A stretch of 37,850 bases of DNA from CAYQQK01 sp964420065 (GTDB lineage Bacteria; Bacillota; Dethiobacteria; DTU022), in contig CAYQQK010000020.1 of NCBI GenBank assembly GCA_964420065.1, positions 1-37,850 of the forward strand, read 5' to 3'. The translations under genes and the position numbers were made by a program. The notes under the pieces are model-generated. The model was not told the origin of the DNA. It ran no database searches and was given only the letters and a program-made list of their open reading frames with translations. This document shows positions 1 through 8,333 of the stretch, piece after piece. Position 1 is the stretch's first letter. Every line of letters begins with the position of its first letter.

Positions 1-88
1 TTTCAACCAGCACCGCCCCATCCTTGATGATACGCCGCTCCCGATCAACGGTAACCACCAACCCGTGCGTAATCAATATTTGTATCAT
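1..88 (-). CDS. Amidohydrolase, N-terminal fragment (runs off left edge)
   Basis: Only the first 29 residues are inside the window. They begin MIQILITHGLVVTVDRERR and continue to a DGAVLVE motif. This is the N-terminal beta-sandwich strand pattern of cyclic-amidohydrolase and deaminase enzymes (cytosine deaminase, MtaD, TRZ/ATZ and hydantoinase relatives), in which a short 'idea of self' segment precedes the metal-binding HxH. The metal site lies outside the window, so the substrate cannot be inferred. The ATG at 86-88 is preceded by a good AAAGGAG ribosome binding site about 9 bases upstream. The gene starts 14 bases after the stop of the neighbouring amidohydrolase and is very probably the last visible member of the liv-type transporter operon. 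The family assignment from so short a fragment is reasonable but not certain. Confidence 0.7.
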   Translation of the reverse strand, partial: MIQILITHGLVVTVDRERRIIKDGAVLVE

Positions 89-102
89 CGCCTGGCGCTC
101 CT

Positions 103-921
103 TTATGAACGTAGATGAAATAAATCCGCCGCATTGTCACCCAGGATCTTTTCCACTTCGCCCTCGGTCAAACCCAGGCCGATCGGTCTTTTCCAGGCAA
201 GGACTTCAATTACCCGGATCTGGCTGCCTACTTCCTGGATCGGGCAATCACTTGCCAGCAGCAGTTTGTCTGCTCCAAGAGCCTGGTACGCTTCCTTCAA
301 GCGGGGCAGTGAACCCCATCCGGTTTCCAGAAATACATTATCGTAATTACGCGCCACAAAAATGGCCTCGTCGGCAAAACATACTTTCTGCGTACCCAGG
401 TGCGCTAAAATAATTTTAGTCCCGGGGCAAGCCTCCGCCAGAGGCGCCATCAGTACCGGCACGGCAAACGGTGTGTCTCCGGTGTGAATAATCACCGGGA
501 GATCAAGCCTGCCGGCCTCTTCAAGAATTGGCAAAAGCAGATCCATGCAATTGGGAGCCATGTAGCCATGACTGGTTGGGTGCAGTTTAACCGCCCGGTA
601 ACGGTATTCTTTAACCAGAATCCCCAAAGCATCCAAAGCCCGTTCCACACCCAGGTGCGGATTGAACACCATACACCCGGCCAACCGTTTTGGGTATTGC
701 ATGGTTACCTTGGTAATGTAATGATGCTGTTCGAGGATATTGGGGTTGCAGGTTGTCTCTGCCGGATGCGGCTGCACTACGGCGCAATCAACCTTTCTTG
801 GTTGACCGTTAATTATAAACGGCCCATCCATTAATTCAAATAACTGTTCTGCCGTGAAAGGAGGGTGGTTCCATCCCCCCGTTGGACGATCCGAGATATG
901 GATATGCCCATCAACAATCAT
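103..921 (-). CDS. Metal-dependent amidohydrolase (amidohydrolase_2 family)
   Basis: A 272-residue TIM-barrel hydrolase of the amidohydrolase_2 type (PF04909-like). It opens with MIVDGHIHIS, giving the HxH metal motif at H6/H8. Further conserved sites follow: VKLHP near 111-115, VIIHTGD with H146, ILAHLGT with H174, and LLLASDCP with D225, the pattern expected for a one- or two-metal hydrolase or decarboxylase. The ATG at 919-921 has AAGGTGA about 6 bases upstream. It lies 138 bases after the binding-protein gene and just ahead of a second amidohydrolase, so it probably acts on the imported substrate in the cytoplasm. The substrate is not recognisable. Members of this family act on amides, lactones and aromatic carboxylates, so a hydrolytic or decarboxylating role is an inference. 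Confidence 0.85.
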   Translation of the reverse strand: MIVDGHIHISDRPTGGWNHPPFTAEQLFELMDGPFIINGQPRKVDCAVVQPHPAETTCNPNILEQHHYITKVTMQYPKRLAGCMVFNPHLGVERALDALGILVKEYRYRAVKLHPTSHGYMAPNCMDLLLPILEEAGRLDLPVIIHTGDTPFAVPVLMAPLAEACPGTKIILAHLGTQKVCFADEAIFVARNYDNVFLETGWGSLPRLKEAYQALGADKLLLASDCPIQEVGSQIRVIEVLAWKRPIGLGLTEGEVEKILGDNAADLFHLRS

Positions 922-999
922 TCTCCATCACCTTTTACTTTTATTTTGGGACCGGCATATCGCCCACCCGTTAGCGCTGCAACCTTTTCATGAATACAT

Positions 1000-1042
1000 C
1001 CATGGCGTACCCTCCAATTGTAGGCGGAAGGATACGCCATGG
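1000..1042 (-). other. Long stem-loop between the binding-protein gene and the amidohydrolase gene
   Basis: Perfect 10-bp arms CCATGGCGTA (1000-1009) and TACGCCATGG (1033-1042) enclose 23 bases, and partial pairing continues inwards. It lies just after the stop of the minus-strand binding-protein gene and about 80 bases before the next gene. No U-run follows on the minus strand, so an mRNA-protecting or processing hairpin is more likely than a strong terminator. Confidence 0.6.
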
Positions 1043-1059
1043 CACCTGTTCCGATCTAC

Positions 1060-2283
1060 CTACCTTTCATCCCACTTCGGAAACGGGAAAATAGCCTCTC
1101 CCTGAGCGATGGTTTCCGGGAAAACGATCACCAGCTCTCCATCCTGTATCTGGACGGTTGTGCTCCCGCCAAGAACGTTTTGACCGGTTTCGTCAAAATG
1201 GGTCGGCCCGTTGATAGTTTCAAGGCTGAGTTGCACCAGGGCATCACGCAACTTTTCCGTCTCCAGGCTTCCGGCCGCCTTCAACGCTTCTTCCAAAACG
1301 ACACCGGCGGTGCTGGCCGCAGCATTGATTTGATCCGGTTGCCGGCCGTAGGCAGCGGCAAACTGTTTCGCATATTCATCCGCAGAACCAAAAACCGGGT
1401 CCTTCCATGTCATTGCCGGGGACCACCAGATCCCCACATAGACATATTCTGCATCCGGTCCCAGGGATGATCTGAAATCCGGCATATGAGCGATCATCGT
1501 GCCGACCATTTTCGGTGAGAGCCTTGCTTCCTTCATTTGTCGGACAAGGGTAATGGTGTCCTGCAAATCAGCCCCGGTCAGGACGACATCGGGATCGATC
1601 GTTTTTACTTCCGTGAGAATAGTGGACAGATCCGCAGCGCCATGGGGGAACTTTTGATCGTAAACAATTTCAAATCCAAGTTCTGCCGCCCTCTCCTTGA
1701 TCCCCTCGGCGGCATAAATTGGAAACAACGTATCCGGGTAGACCAGGGCTATTGTGGACGGTTTGGGAGAAAACGTATTTGCCATGTCAACCAGGGAAGT
1801 AAGAGAAGCGGTGGCGGGAGGGTTGACACTAAAAACATATTTGAATCCCTGTTCATAAATGCTATTGGCATTGGCGTTTGCAGCGATCGTGATCACTTTG
1901 TACTTCTCCCCGATTGCAGCGGTCGCATGTGTAATTCCACTGCTGTAAGGCCCAAATATGATGTCTACCTTATCCTCGGTAATAAGACGTTCGACCAGTT
2001 TTGCACTTGTCTGGGCATCACTTTTGTCGTCATAGTGCACCAGTTCAACTGTGTATTGATCGGATCCTACCTGGATGCCTCCTCTTTCATTGACATGATC
2101 CATCCAAAACTCATAGCCTTCGTGTTGAAGCTTTCCCTCCCGGGCAAGTTGGCCGGTAAGGCTGACTGCGGTGCCAATTTTGATCACTTTCTTTTGCTCT
2201 GTTTCAACCGGTTTATCCGGCGCACAACCGGAAAGAAGCAATATCAATACCAGGCAAAGCAACCCCCACAATTTATTCTTCAT
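1060..2283 (-). CDS. ABC transporter substrate-binding lipoprotein, LivJ/LivK type
   Basis: Periplasmic-binding-fold protein of the branched-chain amino acid/amide (HAAT) family, anchored outside the membrane. The chosen start is the ATG at 2281-2283, with AAAGGGG about 10 bases upstream. This gives a classic lipoprotein signal: MKNKLWGLLCLVLILLLSGC, with a lipobox LSGC at Cys20. A GTG at 2320-2322 would add 13 residues but would put charged residues before the signal. The mature part contains IKIGTAVSLTGQLAREG, the usual opening of type I leucine-binding folds, and YVGIWWSP in the second lobe. The mature length of about 390 residues is normal. It follows livF by 57 bases. In this family the ligand may be an amino acid, amide, urea or aromatic compound; two downstream amidohydrolases favour a hydrolysable amide or ureide, by inference only. 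Confidence 0.9.
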   Translation of the reverse strand: MKNKLWGLLCLVLILLLSGCAPDKPVETEQKKVIKIGTAVSLTGQLAREGKLQHEGYEFWMDHVNERGGIQVGSDQYTVELVHYDDKSDAQTSAKLVERLITEDKVDIIFGPYSSGITHATAAIGEKYKVITIAANANANSIYEQGFKYVFSVNPPATASLTSLVDMANTFSPKPSTIALVYPDTLFPIYAAEGIKERAAELGFEIVYDQKFPHGAADLSTILTEVKTIDPDVVLTGADLQDTITLVRQMKEARLSPKMVGTMIAHMPDFRSSLGPDAEYVYVGIWWSPAMTWKDPVFGSADEYAKQFAAAYGRQPDQINAAASTAGVVLEEALKAAGSLETEKLRDALVQLSLETINGPTHFDETGQNVLGGSTTVQIQDGELVIVFPETIAQGEAIFPFPKWDER

Positions 2284-2340
2284 CTCAGCGTAGCCCCTTT
2301 CGTTTTCTGGAAATCCGGTCACTTTTCGTTCACTTTTCCT

Positions 2341-3114
2341 TTAAATACCGAGATATGCCTCCCTAACGGTATCGCTACGCAACAGTTCCTTGGCATCCCC
2401 CCTATTCACAATTTTACCTGTCTCCAAAATATAGCCCCTATCGGCAACAGAAAAAGCCAGAAAAACATCCTGTTCAACCAACAAAATACTCACTTCCGGC
2501 GAGGCCTCACGTATGCTTTTGATCGCCCCCACCAAACGGTCCACGATCACCGGGGCCAGGCCCAAGGACAGTTCGTCTATCAACAGTAATTTGGGATCTG
2601 CCATCAACGCTCTGCCGATAGCACACATTTGTTGTTCTCCACCGCTTAAAGTGCCGGCCAACTGTGATTTCCGCTTTTCAAGTTCCGGAAACAGGTCATA
2701 GACATACCGCAGGCTTTCATTTGCCTCCTGACGACTTCTGAGTAAAGAACCGAATGTTAGATTTTCCTGAACGGACATCGCCGGGAGCAATTTGCGGCCT
2801 TCCGGAACCTGGGCAATTCCACTCAGTATTCGTTGGCGGCAAGGCAGGTAAGATATCTCTGTCTCACCATAAATTATTTGACCGGATGACGGCAACAACA
2901 AACCCGATATCGTGTTGATCAATGTTGTCTTGCCGGCGCCGTTGGACCCCACCAGCGTCACAATTTCGCCTTCATCTACATTCAAGGACACATCCCACAG
3001 TACCGGAATATCCCCATACCCGACATCAAGTTTTTCTACCACCAGATTTCCCAAACTTAACCCCTTCCTTACTTGGATTTGTTCGCGCTCATTTGGGCGT
3101 GAATTTCTGACCAT
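2341..3114 (-). CDS. livF: ABC transporter ATP-binding protein LivF
   Basis: Second ATPase of the HAAT importer. It has Walker A GSNGAGKTT (about residues 57-65), the signature LSGGEQQM, Walker B LLLIDELSLGLAP and the family-typical VPEGRKLLPAMSVQENL. LivF proteins usually begin close to the phrase VEKLDVGYGDIPVL. The ATG at 3112-3114 used here adds about 24 residues and overlaps livG by 26 bases. A TTG at 3052-3054, with GGAAGGGG just upstream, is an attractive alternative start giving a more usual length. The product pairs with LivG on the cytoplasmic face of LivH-LivM. The family is certain; the start is not. Confidence 0.92.
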   Translation of the reverse strand: MVRNSRPNEREQIQVRKGLSLGNLVVEKLDVGYGDIPVLWDVSLNVDEGEIVTLVGSNGAGKTTLINTISGLLLPSSGQIIYGETEISYLPCRQRILSGIAQVPEGRKLLPAMSVQENLTFGSLLRSRQEANESLRYVYDLFPELEKRKSQLAGTLSGGEQQMCAIGRALMADPKLLLIDELSLGLAPVIVDRLVGAIKSIREASPEVSILLVEQDVFLAFSVADRGYILETGKIVNRGDAKELLRSDTVREAYLGI

Positions 3115-3847
3115 AACGTTCGCCCAGGTAAGCCTCGATCACCGTTGGATCTTCAACCACTGCGCCGGGTTCCGCCAATGCAATTTTTTCCCCAAAGTGC
3201 AAGACCATCACTCTGTTTGAAATACCCATAACGACCTTCATGATATGCTCGACCAGGATGATCGTCGTCCCATCAGCATTAATCTTCCTTATCAGTTCCA
3301 TCATTGAATCGATCTCGACCGGATTCAAACCGGCCATGACCTCGTCCAGTAACAATAAAACGGGCTGCATCGCCAGTGCCCTTGCCAGTTCCAGGCGCTT
3401 TCTGCCTGAAATGTTAAGATTTGTAACCGATTCATCCTTTCGCTTCAACAGGCCCACGAAATCAAGGGCACGATCCGCCAAATCAGACGCTTTCGAGAAG
3501 TTCCACTCTTTACCACGGGATTTGCCGAACAGACCGCCGATCAGAACATTTTCCTTGACAGTCATTCCTTCAAATGGTTTCACAACCTGGAAGGCCCTGC
3601 CAATACCGAGTCTAGCTATTTTAAACGGTTTCAAGCAGGTGATATCCTGCCCCAAAAATGTCAATTCTCCTTTATTCAAAGCAGCCAGTCCGCAAATACA
3701 GTTGAGGAGGGTCGTTTTACCGGCGCCGTTAGGGCCGATCAACCCCAAAATTTCCCCTTTAAACACCTCAAAATCGACATTCTTGACGGCGCATAGCCCG
3801 CCAAACGATTTGGTCAAATTTTTTCCGCGGACCACACAATTGGTCAT
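3089..3847 (-). CDS. livG: ABC transporter ATP-binding protein LivG
   Basis: A 252-residue ATPase of the HAAT importer. It has Walker A GLIGPNGAGKTT near residues 34-45, an ABC signature region NLNISGRKRLELARAL (a slightly divergent ISGRK in place of LSGGQ), Walker B LLLLDEVMAGLNP, and the C-terminal AEPGAVVEDPTVIEAYLGE typical of LivG. The ATG at 3845-3847 is preceded by GGGGTGATG about 7 bases upstream. The gene lies 27 bases after livM and overlaps livF. It energises the LivH-LivM channel. The degenerate signature motif is common among LivG proteins and does not suggest inactivity. Confidence 0.93.
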   Translation of the reverse strand: MTNCVVRGKNLTKSFGGLCAVKNVDFEVFKGEILGLIGPNGAGKTTLLNCICGLAALNKGELTFLGQDITCLKPFKIARLGIGRAFQVVKPFEGMTVKENVLIGGLFGKSRGKEWNFSKASDLADRALDFVGLLKRKDESVTNLNISGRKRLELARALAMQPVLLLLDEVMAGLNPVEIDSMMELIRKINADGTTIILVEHIMKVVMGISNRVMVLHFGEKIALAEPGAVVEDPTVIEAYLGERYGQKFTPK

Positions 3848-3874
3848 TGATCATCACCCCGCTCTCATGTAAAA

Positions 3875-4834
3875 TTAGCTTTTTCCAGGTCGCTGTGATA
3901 ACAGCCCAATTATTCCCCGGGGCAGAAACATAGCAATAAATACCATCAGGCAGCCGAGAATAAGATAATGAATTTCCAAAAATCTACTCCATACCAGCTC
4001 GGAAAGGAATTCAACAAAAAAAGCGCCCAGAACCGGTCCGGCAACAGTGCCGGCTCCCCCAAAATTGAACATCAGGTACATTTTAACGCTGGTCACGATG
4101 TCAAACACAACACAGGGTTCGATATAGCTCATCCAATATGAAAATATACCGCCGGCAGCGCCGGTAAATAAAGCGCTGAGAGACCAAGCCATACTTTTAT
4201 ATATTGTTGTATTGATCCCCATCATTGCGGCTGCTTCTTCGTCATATTTAATTGATCTCAGCGCATAGCCGATTCGACTTTTTTGCACGAAGAAACTTGT
4301 CAGGATACAAAGACAAAGCGTCAGGAACATGACATAATAAAAGTAAGCATAAATTTCGGATGCGGTTCCCTCCGGAACCGGCAGAACCAACCCTCTCCCC
4401 CCCCCGGTTAGAGAACCCCAGATCGTGGCCAGTTCCCGGCTTCCCTCCAGCAAACCTACGGTTGCAATAAGAAAGTACCTGCCCCTCAACCGCAAAATCA
4501 TCAGGCCCAGTATTGCCGCAAGCAAAGCACAGGTCAACGATCCCATAATCAGTGACAAAGGAAAGGAACAAGAGGCGCGGCACATGAAAAGAGAAGTAGT
4601 GTAGGCGCCCCAGCCAAAAAAAACAACATTGCCAAATGCCGGATACCCGGCATAACCGGCAATCAAGTTCACACTGCTGGCCAAAATGGCATACATAAAC
4701 GTACTGGTCAAAACCCTTAACCAGTAGCCGCTCAGGAGCAAAGGTGAAAGTAAAAGAAATACCAGTAGCACGGGTATCAATATTGGGTAAATTTTTCGTA
4801 TTTTTGCCGGTAAGTATGTCTTTATTTTTAACAT
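3875..4834 (-). CDS. livM: ABC transporter permease LivM
   Basis: Inner-membrane permease of 319 residues with about 9-10 hydrophobic segments. It contains the family hallmarks NLIAGYAGYPAFGNVVFFGWGAY near residues 60-82, GRYFLIATVGL, and the transmission loop ALRSIKYDEEAAAMMGINTT, in which a conserved Glu-Ala-Ala couples to the ATPases. A GGAGTVAGPVLGAFF segment precedes the last helices. The start ATG at 4832-4834 lies 3 bases after the livH stop; an AGGAGG sits about 15 bases upstream, inside the end of livH, so translation may be coupled. It partners LivH to form the translocation pore. Confidence 0.93.
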   Translation of the reverse strand: MLKIKTYLPAKIRKIYPILIPVLLVFLLLSPLLLSGYWLRVLTSTFMYAILASSVNLIAGYAGYPAFGNVVFFGWGAYTTSLFMCRASCSFPLSLIMGSLTCALLAAILGLMILRLRGRYFLIATVGLLEGSRELATIWGSLTGGGRGLVLPVPEGTASEIYAYFYYVMFLTLCLCILTSFFVQKSRIGYALRSIKYDEEAAAMMGINTTIYKSMAWSLSALFTGAAGGIFSYWMSYIEPCVVFDIVTSVKMYLMFNFGGAGTVAGPVLGAFFVEFLSELVWSRFLEIHYLILGCLMVFIAMFLPRGIIGLLSQRPGKS

Positions 4835-4837
4835 GGA

Positions 4838-5767
4838 TTACTGGTAGAACCTCCTTCCCAAAATGCCATGCGGCCGGACAATCAAAACAAGGATCAGTAT
4901 GACATAGGAAACCAGGCTCTGGTTCTGAGGATCAATCATCGATCCGCCGATCGCCTCGGCAAGACCCAATACCAGGCCGCCTACAACTGCCCCGGTGACG
5001 TTCCCCAGACCTCCCAGAACCGCCACCGCAAATGCTTTTCCCAAAAAAGGCATTCCCATAAAAGGGTTGATGCTAAATACGGGAGAAAAAAGCGCTCCCG
5101 CAATACCGGCAAGAGCACTGGCAATCCCGAAAGTAAAAGCATACGATCTGTTGATATCTATACCGAACAATCGGGCCGCTTCAATATTGATTGAAGTGGC
5201 CCTGATTGAAAAACCTATTCGAGTTTTCTGCAAAAAGAAATACAAGAGAATAGTCACCAGCACCGACATCAAAAATATACCCAGACGGACGTATGGTATC
5301 GTCAAATTGCCAAATTGAAAGCCGTCACCTGCGTACCGGGGTAACACTGCACGAAAATCTGACGACCAGATCAACATGACAACGTTGATCAAAATCATGT
5401 CTATCCCGAAGGTCACCACGACCACCATTTGGAATCCATACTTTAGAACCCGGTTGATCACGCCCGCCTGGAGAAGGTACCCAAATATGAACATTACCGC
5501 AGCCACAATGGGTAGCCCCAGGAATGGATCGATATGGCAAGCAATGAATCCCGTATAGGCAATATAGCTGCCAAGCATTATTAGAGAACCATGGGCAAGA
5601 TTGATAATAGCAGCAACTCCGTAGACCAATGAGAATCCCGTGCCAATACATGCATAGACCCCGCCAAGCAAAATGCCGTTAATCAAATGCTGTATCACCA
5701 ATGTAACGATGACCCCCTTAGCGATAATAAATCCTGCACCGGCAGAACTCCCCCTAACAAAAAACAT
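4838..5767 (-). CDS. livH: ABC transporter permease LivH
   Basis: First gene of the importer operon, a hydrophobic permease with the LivH hallmarks LINGILLGGVYACIGTGFSLVYG, AAIINLAHGSLIMLGSYIAY and the coupling loop RATSINIEAARLFGIDINR. GGLGNVTGAVVGGLVLGLAE precedes the final helices. The ATG at 5765-5767 has no evident ribosome binding site and adds about 23 residues not usual in LivH. A GTG at 5696-5698, preceded by AAGGGGG about 14 bases upstream, would start the protein at VIQHLINGILL, close to the family norm, and may be the true start. The family call is firm and the N-terminus uncertain. Confidence 0.92.
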   Translation of the reverse strand: MFFVRGSSAGAGFIIAKGVIVTLVIQHLINGILLGGVYACIGTGFSLVYGVAAIINLAHGSLIMLGSYIAYTGFIACHIDPFLGLPIVAAVMFIFGYLLQAGVINRVLKYGFQMVVVVTFGIDMILINVVMLIWSSDFRAVLPRYAGDGFQFGNLTIPYVRLGIFLMSVLVTILLYFFLQKTRIGFSIRATSINIEAARLFGIDINRSYAFTFGIASALAGIAGALFSPVFSINPFMGMPFLGKAFAVAVLGGLGNVTGAVVGGLVLGLAEAIGGSMIDPQNQSLVSYVILILVLIVRPHGILGRRFYQ

Positions 5768-5798
5768 AACAATACCACAAACTCAACACGACTAACAA

Positions 5799-5848
5799 AT
5801 CATTCAAGTTTCATGGTTTGGGTTCAATATATTTTATATTTTATATTC
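5799..5848 (-). promoter_or_regulatory. Possible sigma-A promoter of the liv operon
   Basis: On the minus strand a TTGAAC (5822-5827) is separated by 17 bases from AATGAT (5799-5804); each hexamer matches the consensus at 4 of 6 positions. Directly upstream lies a very AT-rich run of repeated TATATTTTATATTTT-like sequence (about 5828-5848) that resembles an UP element. The position, 30 to 100 bases ahead of the two possible livH starts, fits. This is a weak call based on pattern only. Confidence 0.35.
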
Positions 5849-6084
5849 GTTGTTCTGCCCGGTATTCCTGCCGTGCGCGACAGGATAATGAATAATGTGG
5901 CCACATCAAAGCTCGGCTTTTCAAGCAAGCGCCGTTTGACTGAAGCAATTGCACCGCTGGATGATTTTTAGGTTGAAGTTGAGGATTGAACCGCTGCAAC
6001 CGGTATTTTCACCGGCGCGGGCATGGAGGGCAAGGCGGCAGGGTGACGCCGGCGGCGGACCGGTCCGCCCGACGCTGATGGCGT
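5849..6084. other. Intergenic stretch with no recognisable gene
   Basis: Together with the liv promoter region this is about 317 bases without a supported gene, between livH and the end of rel. The only clear structure is a perfect 16-bp palindrome, GGCGGACC joined to GGTCCGCC, at 6054-6069, placed 15 bases after the rel stop on the minus strand. There is no U-run after it, so it is only a possible weak terminator or protein site. A smaller dyad, CCGGT/ACCGG, flanks the bases around 6000-6015. A 27-codon plus-strand frame near 5890-5971 resembles nothing I know. Confidence 0.5.
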
Positions 6085-8271
6085 TTATTCGTGGCCGGTT
6101 GGGATGAAACGACGCACGGTATAGATATCTTTTACTTTTTTGACGCGGTTCATAATATATTCGAGGTGCGAGCGATCGCGGACAACCATGGTGATCTGGA
6201 TCACGGCGCTACGATCTCGCCCGGTGCGCCCGCGGACGGCAGTAATATTGACCTTGCCTTCGCTGATGGCAGAGGTAACATCGGCCAAAAGACTGGGCCG
6301 GTCCATCGCCGTCACTTCCATCACGACCGGGTAGGACAGTTCAGAATCTTCCTCCCAGGTGGCCTCGACGAAACGATCCTCCGTGCCGGCCTGGTGGGCC
6401 AGATTCGGACAGTCGGAGCGGTGGACCGATACTCCCCGGCCACGGGTGACAAAACCGACGATCTCGTCTCCCGGCACAGGCGTGCAACAGCGGGCAATAT
6501 GCACCAGCAGGTTGGTGATGCCCTGGATCCGAACCCCCCGGGCAGCCTGCAATAATTTCGGGGCCGGCTTGATCTCGGGCAAAGGCGGGGGCTCCTTTTC
6601 CCCGTAACGTTTCCGGTATTCCTCCTGCAGGCGGCCGGTAACCTGCTGGCTGGTGACCCCGCCGTAACCCACGGCGGCATAAACATCGGCTGCGGAAACA
6701 AAGTTGAAACGTCCGCCTACCTCCGTCAAAAGCTCTTCCTTGAGATACTGGCGATGGTCCAGGTTCTGGCGGCGCAGCTCGCGTTCGAGCATCTCTTTGC
6801 CCTTTTCAATATTTTCTTCGCGCCGTTCTTTTTTGAACCAGGAGCGGATCTTGTTTTTGGCCTGGGGAGTACGCACGATCTTCAACCAATCCCGGCTCGG
6901 GGAACCCTGCTTGGCGGTAATGATCTCCACCATATCCCCCGTGCGCAGCTTGTAGTCCAGGGTCACCAGGCGCCCGTTCACCCGCGCCCCGGTGCAACGG
7001 TTGCCGACATCGGTGTGAATACGAAAAGCAAAATCCAGGGGGATCGCCCCCGCCGGCAGGTTCACGACATCGCCCCGGGGGGTAAAGACAAAAACCTCAT
7101 CCGGAAAAAGGTCGATTTTAAGGCTTTCCATGTATTCCCGGGCATCGCGATAATCATGCTGCCATTCCAGCAACTGGCGCAACCAGGCCAGTTTCTCATC
7201 CATTTCCCGATCGTCCTTGGCGCCCTCCTTGTAGCGCCAGTGGGCGGCAATCCCGTACTCGGCGGTACGATGCATTTCCCAGGTCCGTATTTGAATTTCA
7301 GCCAGCTCATTTTTGGCCACAACAACGGTGGTATGCAGTGACTGGTACATATTCGGTTTCGGCATGGCGATAAAATCCTTGAACCGGCCCGGAATCGGCC
7401 GCCACAGGGTATGAACAATGCCCAAAGTGCCGTAGCAGTCCTTGACATTGTCCACGATAACCCGCACCGCCGTAAGATCGTAAATTTCGGCCAGCGTTTT
7501 ATCCTGGCTTTTCATCTTGTTGAAAATACTGTAGAGGTTTTTGGGGCGCCCCTGGATTTCACCGTAAATACCCACCTCCGCCAGGCGTTGCTCCAGCTTG
7601 GCGATGATATGGTTGATAAAATCTTCACGCTCGCGGCGCTTCTTGGCCAATTTCTCGGCCAGGGAGTAGTAGTCGGCGGAGCTCATGTAACGGAAAGCAA
7701 GATCTTCCAACTCGGATTTGATCTTGTAGACCCCGAGGCGGTGTGCCAGCGGAGCGTAAATCTCCAGGGTTTCCTGGGCGATCTCCTTTTGTTTGATCGC
7801 GTGCAAAAAACAGAGGGTGCGCAGGTTGTGGAGACGATCGGCCAACTTGATCAGGATCACCCGGATATCCTTGGCCATGGCGATAAACATTTTACGCAGG
7901 GATTCGGCTTGCTGTTCTTCTTTCGATGTAAAATCGATCCGGCTCAGTTTGGTGACCCCGTCCACCAGGAGAGTAACCTCGGACCCGAATTCGCGTTGCA
8001 CCGTTTCCAGGTCCACCGCCGTGTCCTCGACCACATCATGGAGCAAGGCCGCGGTAATGGTGATCGCATCCAGTTCCAGATCGGCCAGGATCCGGGCCAC
8101 TCCAAGCGGGTGGGTGATATAAGACTGGCCGGACTCCCGCAATTGGCCGGAATGGGCGGTCAGGGCAAAGCGGTACGCTTCCTCCACCCGGGGCCATATT
8201 TTCTCCGCCCCGGGATGATAACGCATGAACACCGCTTTCAATTGTTCCAGATCCATGGATTGCATCGCCAT
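6085..8271 (-). CDS. rel: Bifunctional (p)ppGpp synthetase/hydrolase Rel (RelA/SpoT)
   Basis: A 728-residue full-length Rel. The N-terminal HD hydrolase domain has H54 (YITHPLGVA), H78-D79 (ALLHDVVEDT) and IKLADRLHNLRTL at 141-153, so the hydrolase looks intact. The synthetase domain spans about 240-345 and carries RFKD at 296-299, the charge form typical of bifunctional Rel rather than of E. coli RelA. A TGS domain follows (about 389-450, FTPRGDVVNLPAGA), then a Cys-containing zinc-finger-like segment (ARCCTPVPGDEIVGF) and a C-terminal ACT domain (MEVTAMDRPSLLADVTSAI). It mediates the stringent response at the ribosome. ATG at 8269-8271 has GGGGAG about 10 bases upstream; ATGs at codons 3 and 6 are possible alternatives. 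It follows recJ by 62 bases, with no apt between them. Confidence 0.97.
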   Translation of the reverse strand: MAMQSMDLEQLKAVFMRYHPGAEKIWPRVEEAYRFALTAHSGQLRESGQSYITHPLGVARILADLELDAITITAALLHDVVEDTAVDLETVQREFGSEVTLLVDGVTKLSRIDFTSKEEQQAESLRKMFIAMAKDIRVILIKLADRLHNLRTLCFLHAIKQKEIAQETLEIYAPLAHRLGVYKIKSELEDLAFRYMSSADYYSLAEKLAKKRREREDFINHIIAKLEQRLAEVGIYGEIQGRPKNLYSIFNKMKSQDKTLAEIYDLTAVRVIVDNVKDCYGTLGIVHTLWRPIPGRFKDFIAMPKPNMYQSLHTTVVVAKNELAEIQIRTWEMHRTAEYGIAAHWRYKEGAKDDREMDEKLAWLRQLLEWQHDYRDAREYMESLKIDLFPDEVFVFTPRGDVVNLPAGAIPLDFAFRIHTDVGNRCTGARVNGRLVTLDYKLRTGDMVEIITAKQGSPSRDWLKIVRTPQAKNKIRSWFKKERREENIEKGKEMLERELRRQNLDHRQYLKEELLTEVGGRFNFVSAADVYAAVGYGGVTSQQVTGRLQEEYRKRYGEKEPPPLPEIKPAPKLLQAARGVRIQGITNLLVHIARCCTPVPGDEIVGFVTRGRGVSVHRSDCPNLAHQAGTEDRFVEATWEEDSELSYPVVMEVTAMDRPSLLADVTSAISEGKVNITAVRGRTGRDRSAVIQITMVVRDRSHLEYIMNRVKKVKDIYTVRRFIPTGHE

Positions 8272-8333
8272 TGAGCTTGGCTCCCCGCTTTGGGCGGCGC
8301 CTTCTTTACCGCACCGGCTTTCCGGTTTACCCT

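Noticed and set aside
1537..2589. 350-codon plus-strand open frame
   Set aside because: It is antisense to the binding-protein and livF genes, which have clear motifs; no family resemblance.
5890..5971. 27-codon plus-strand gene
   Set aside because: It has a start preceded by a weak GACAGGA, but there is no homology, conserved motif or operon context to support it.
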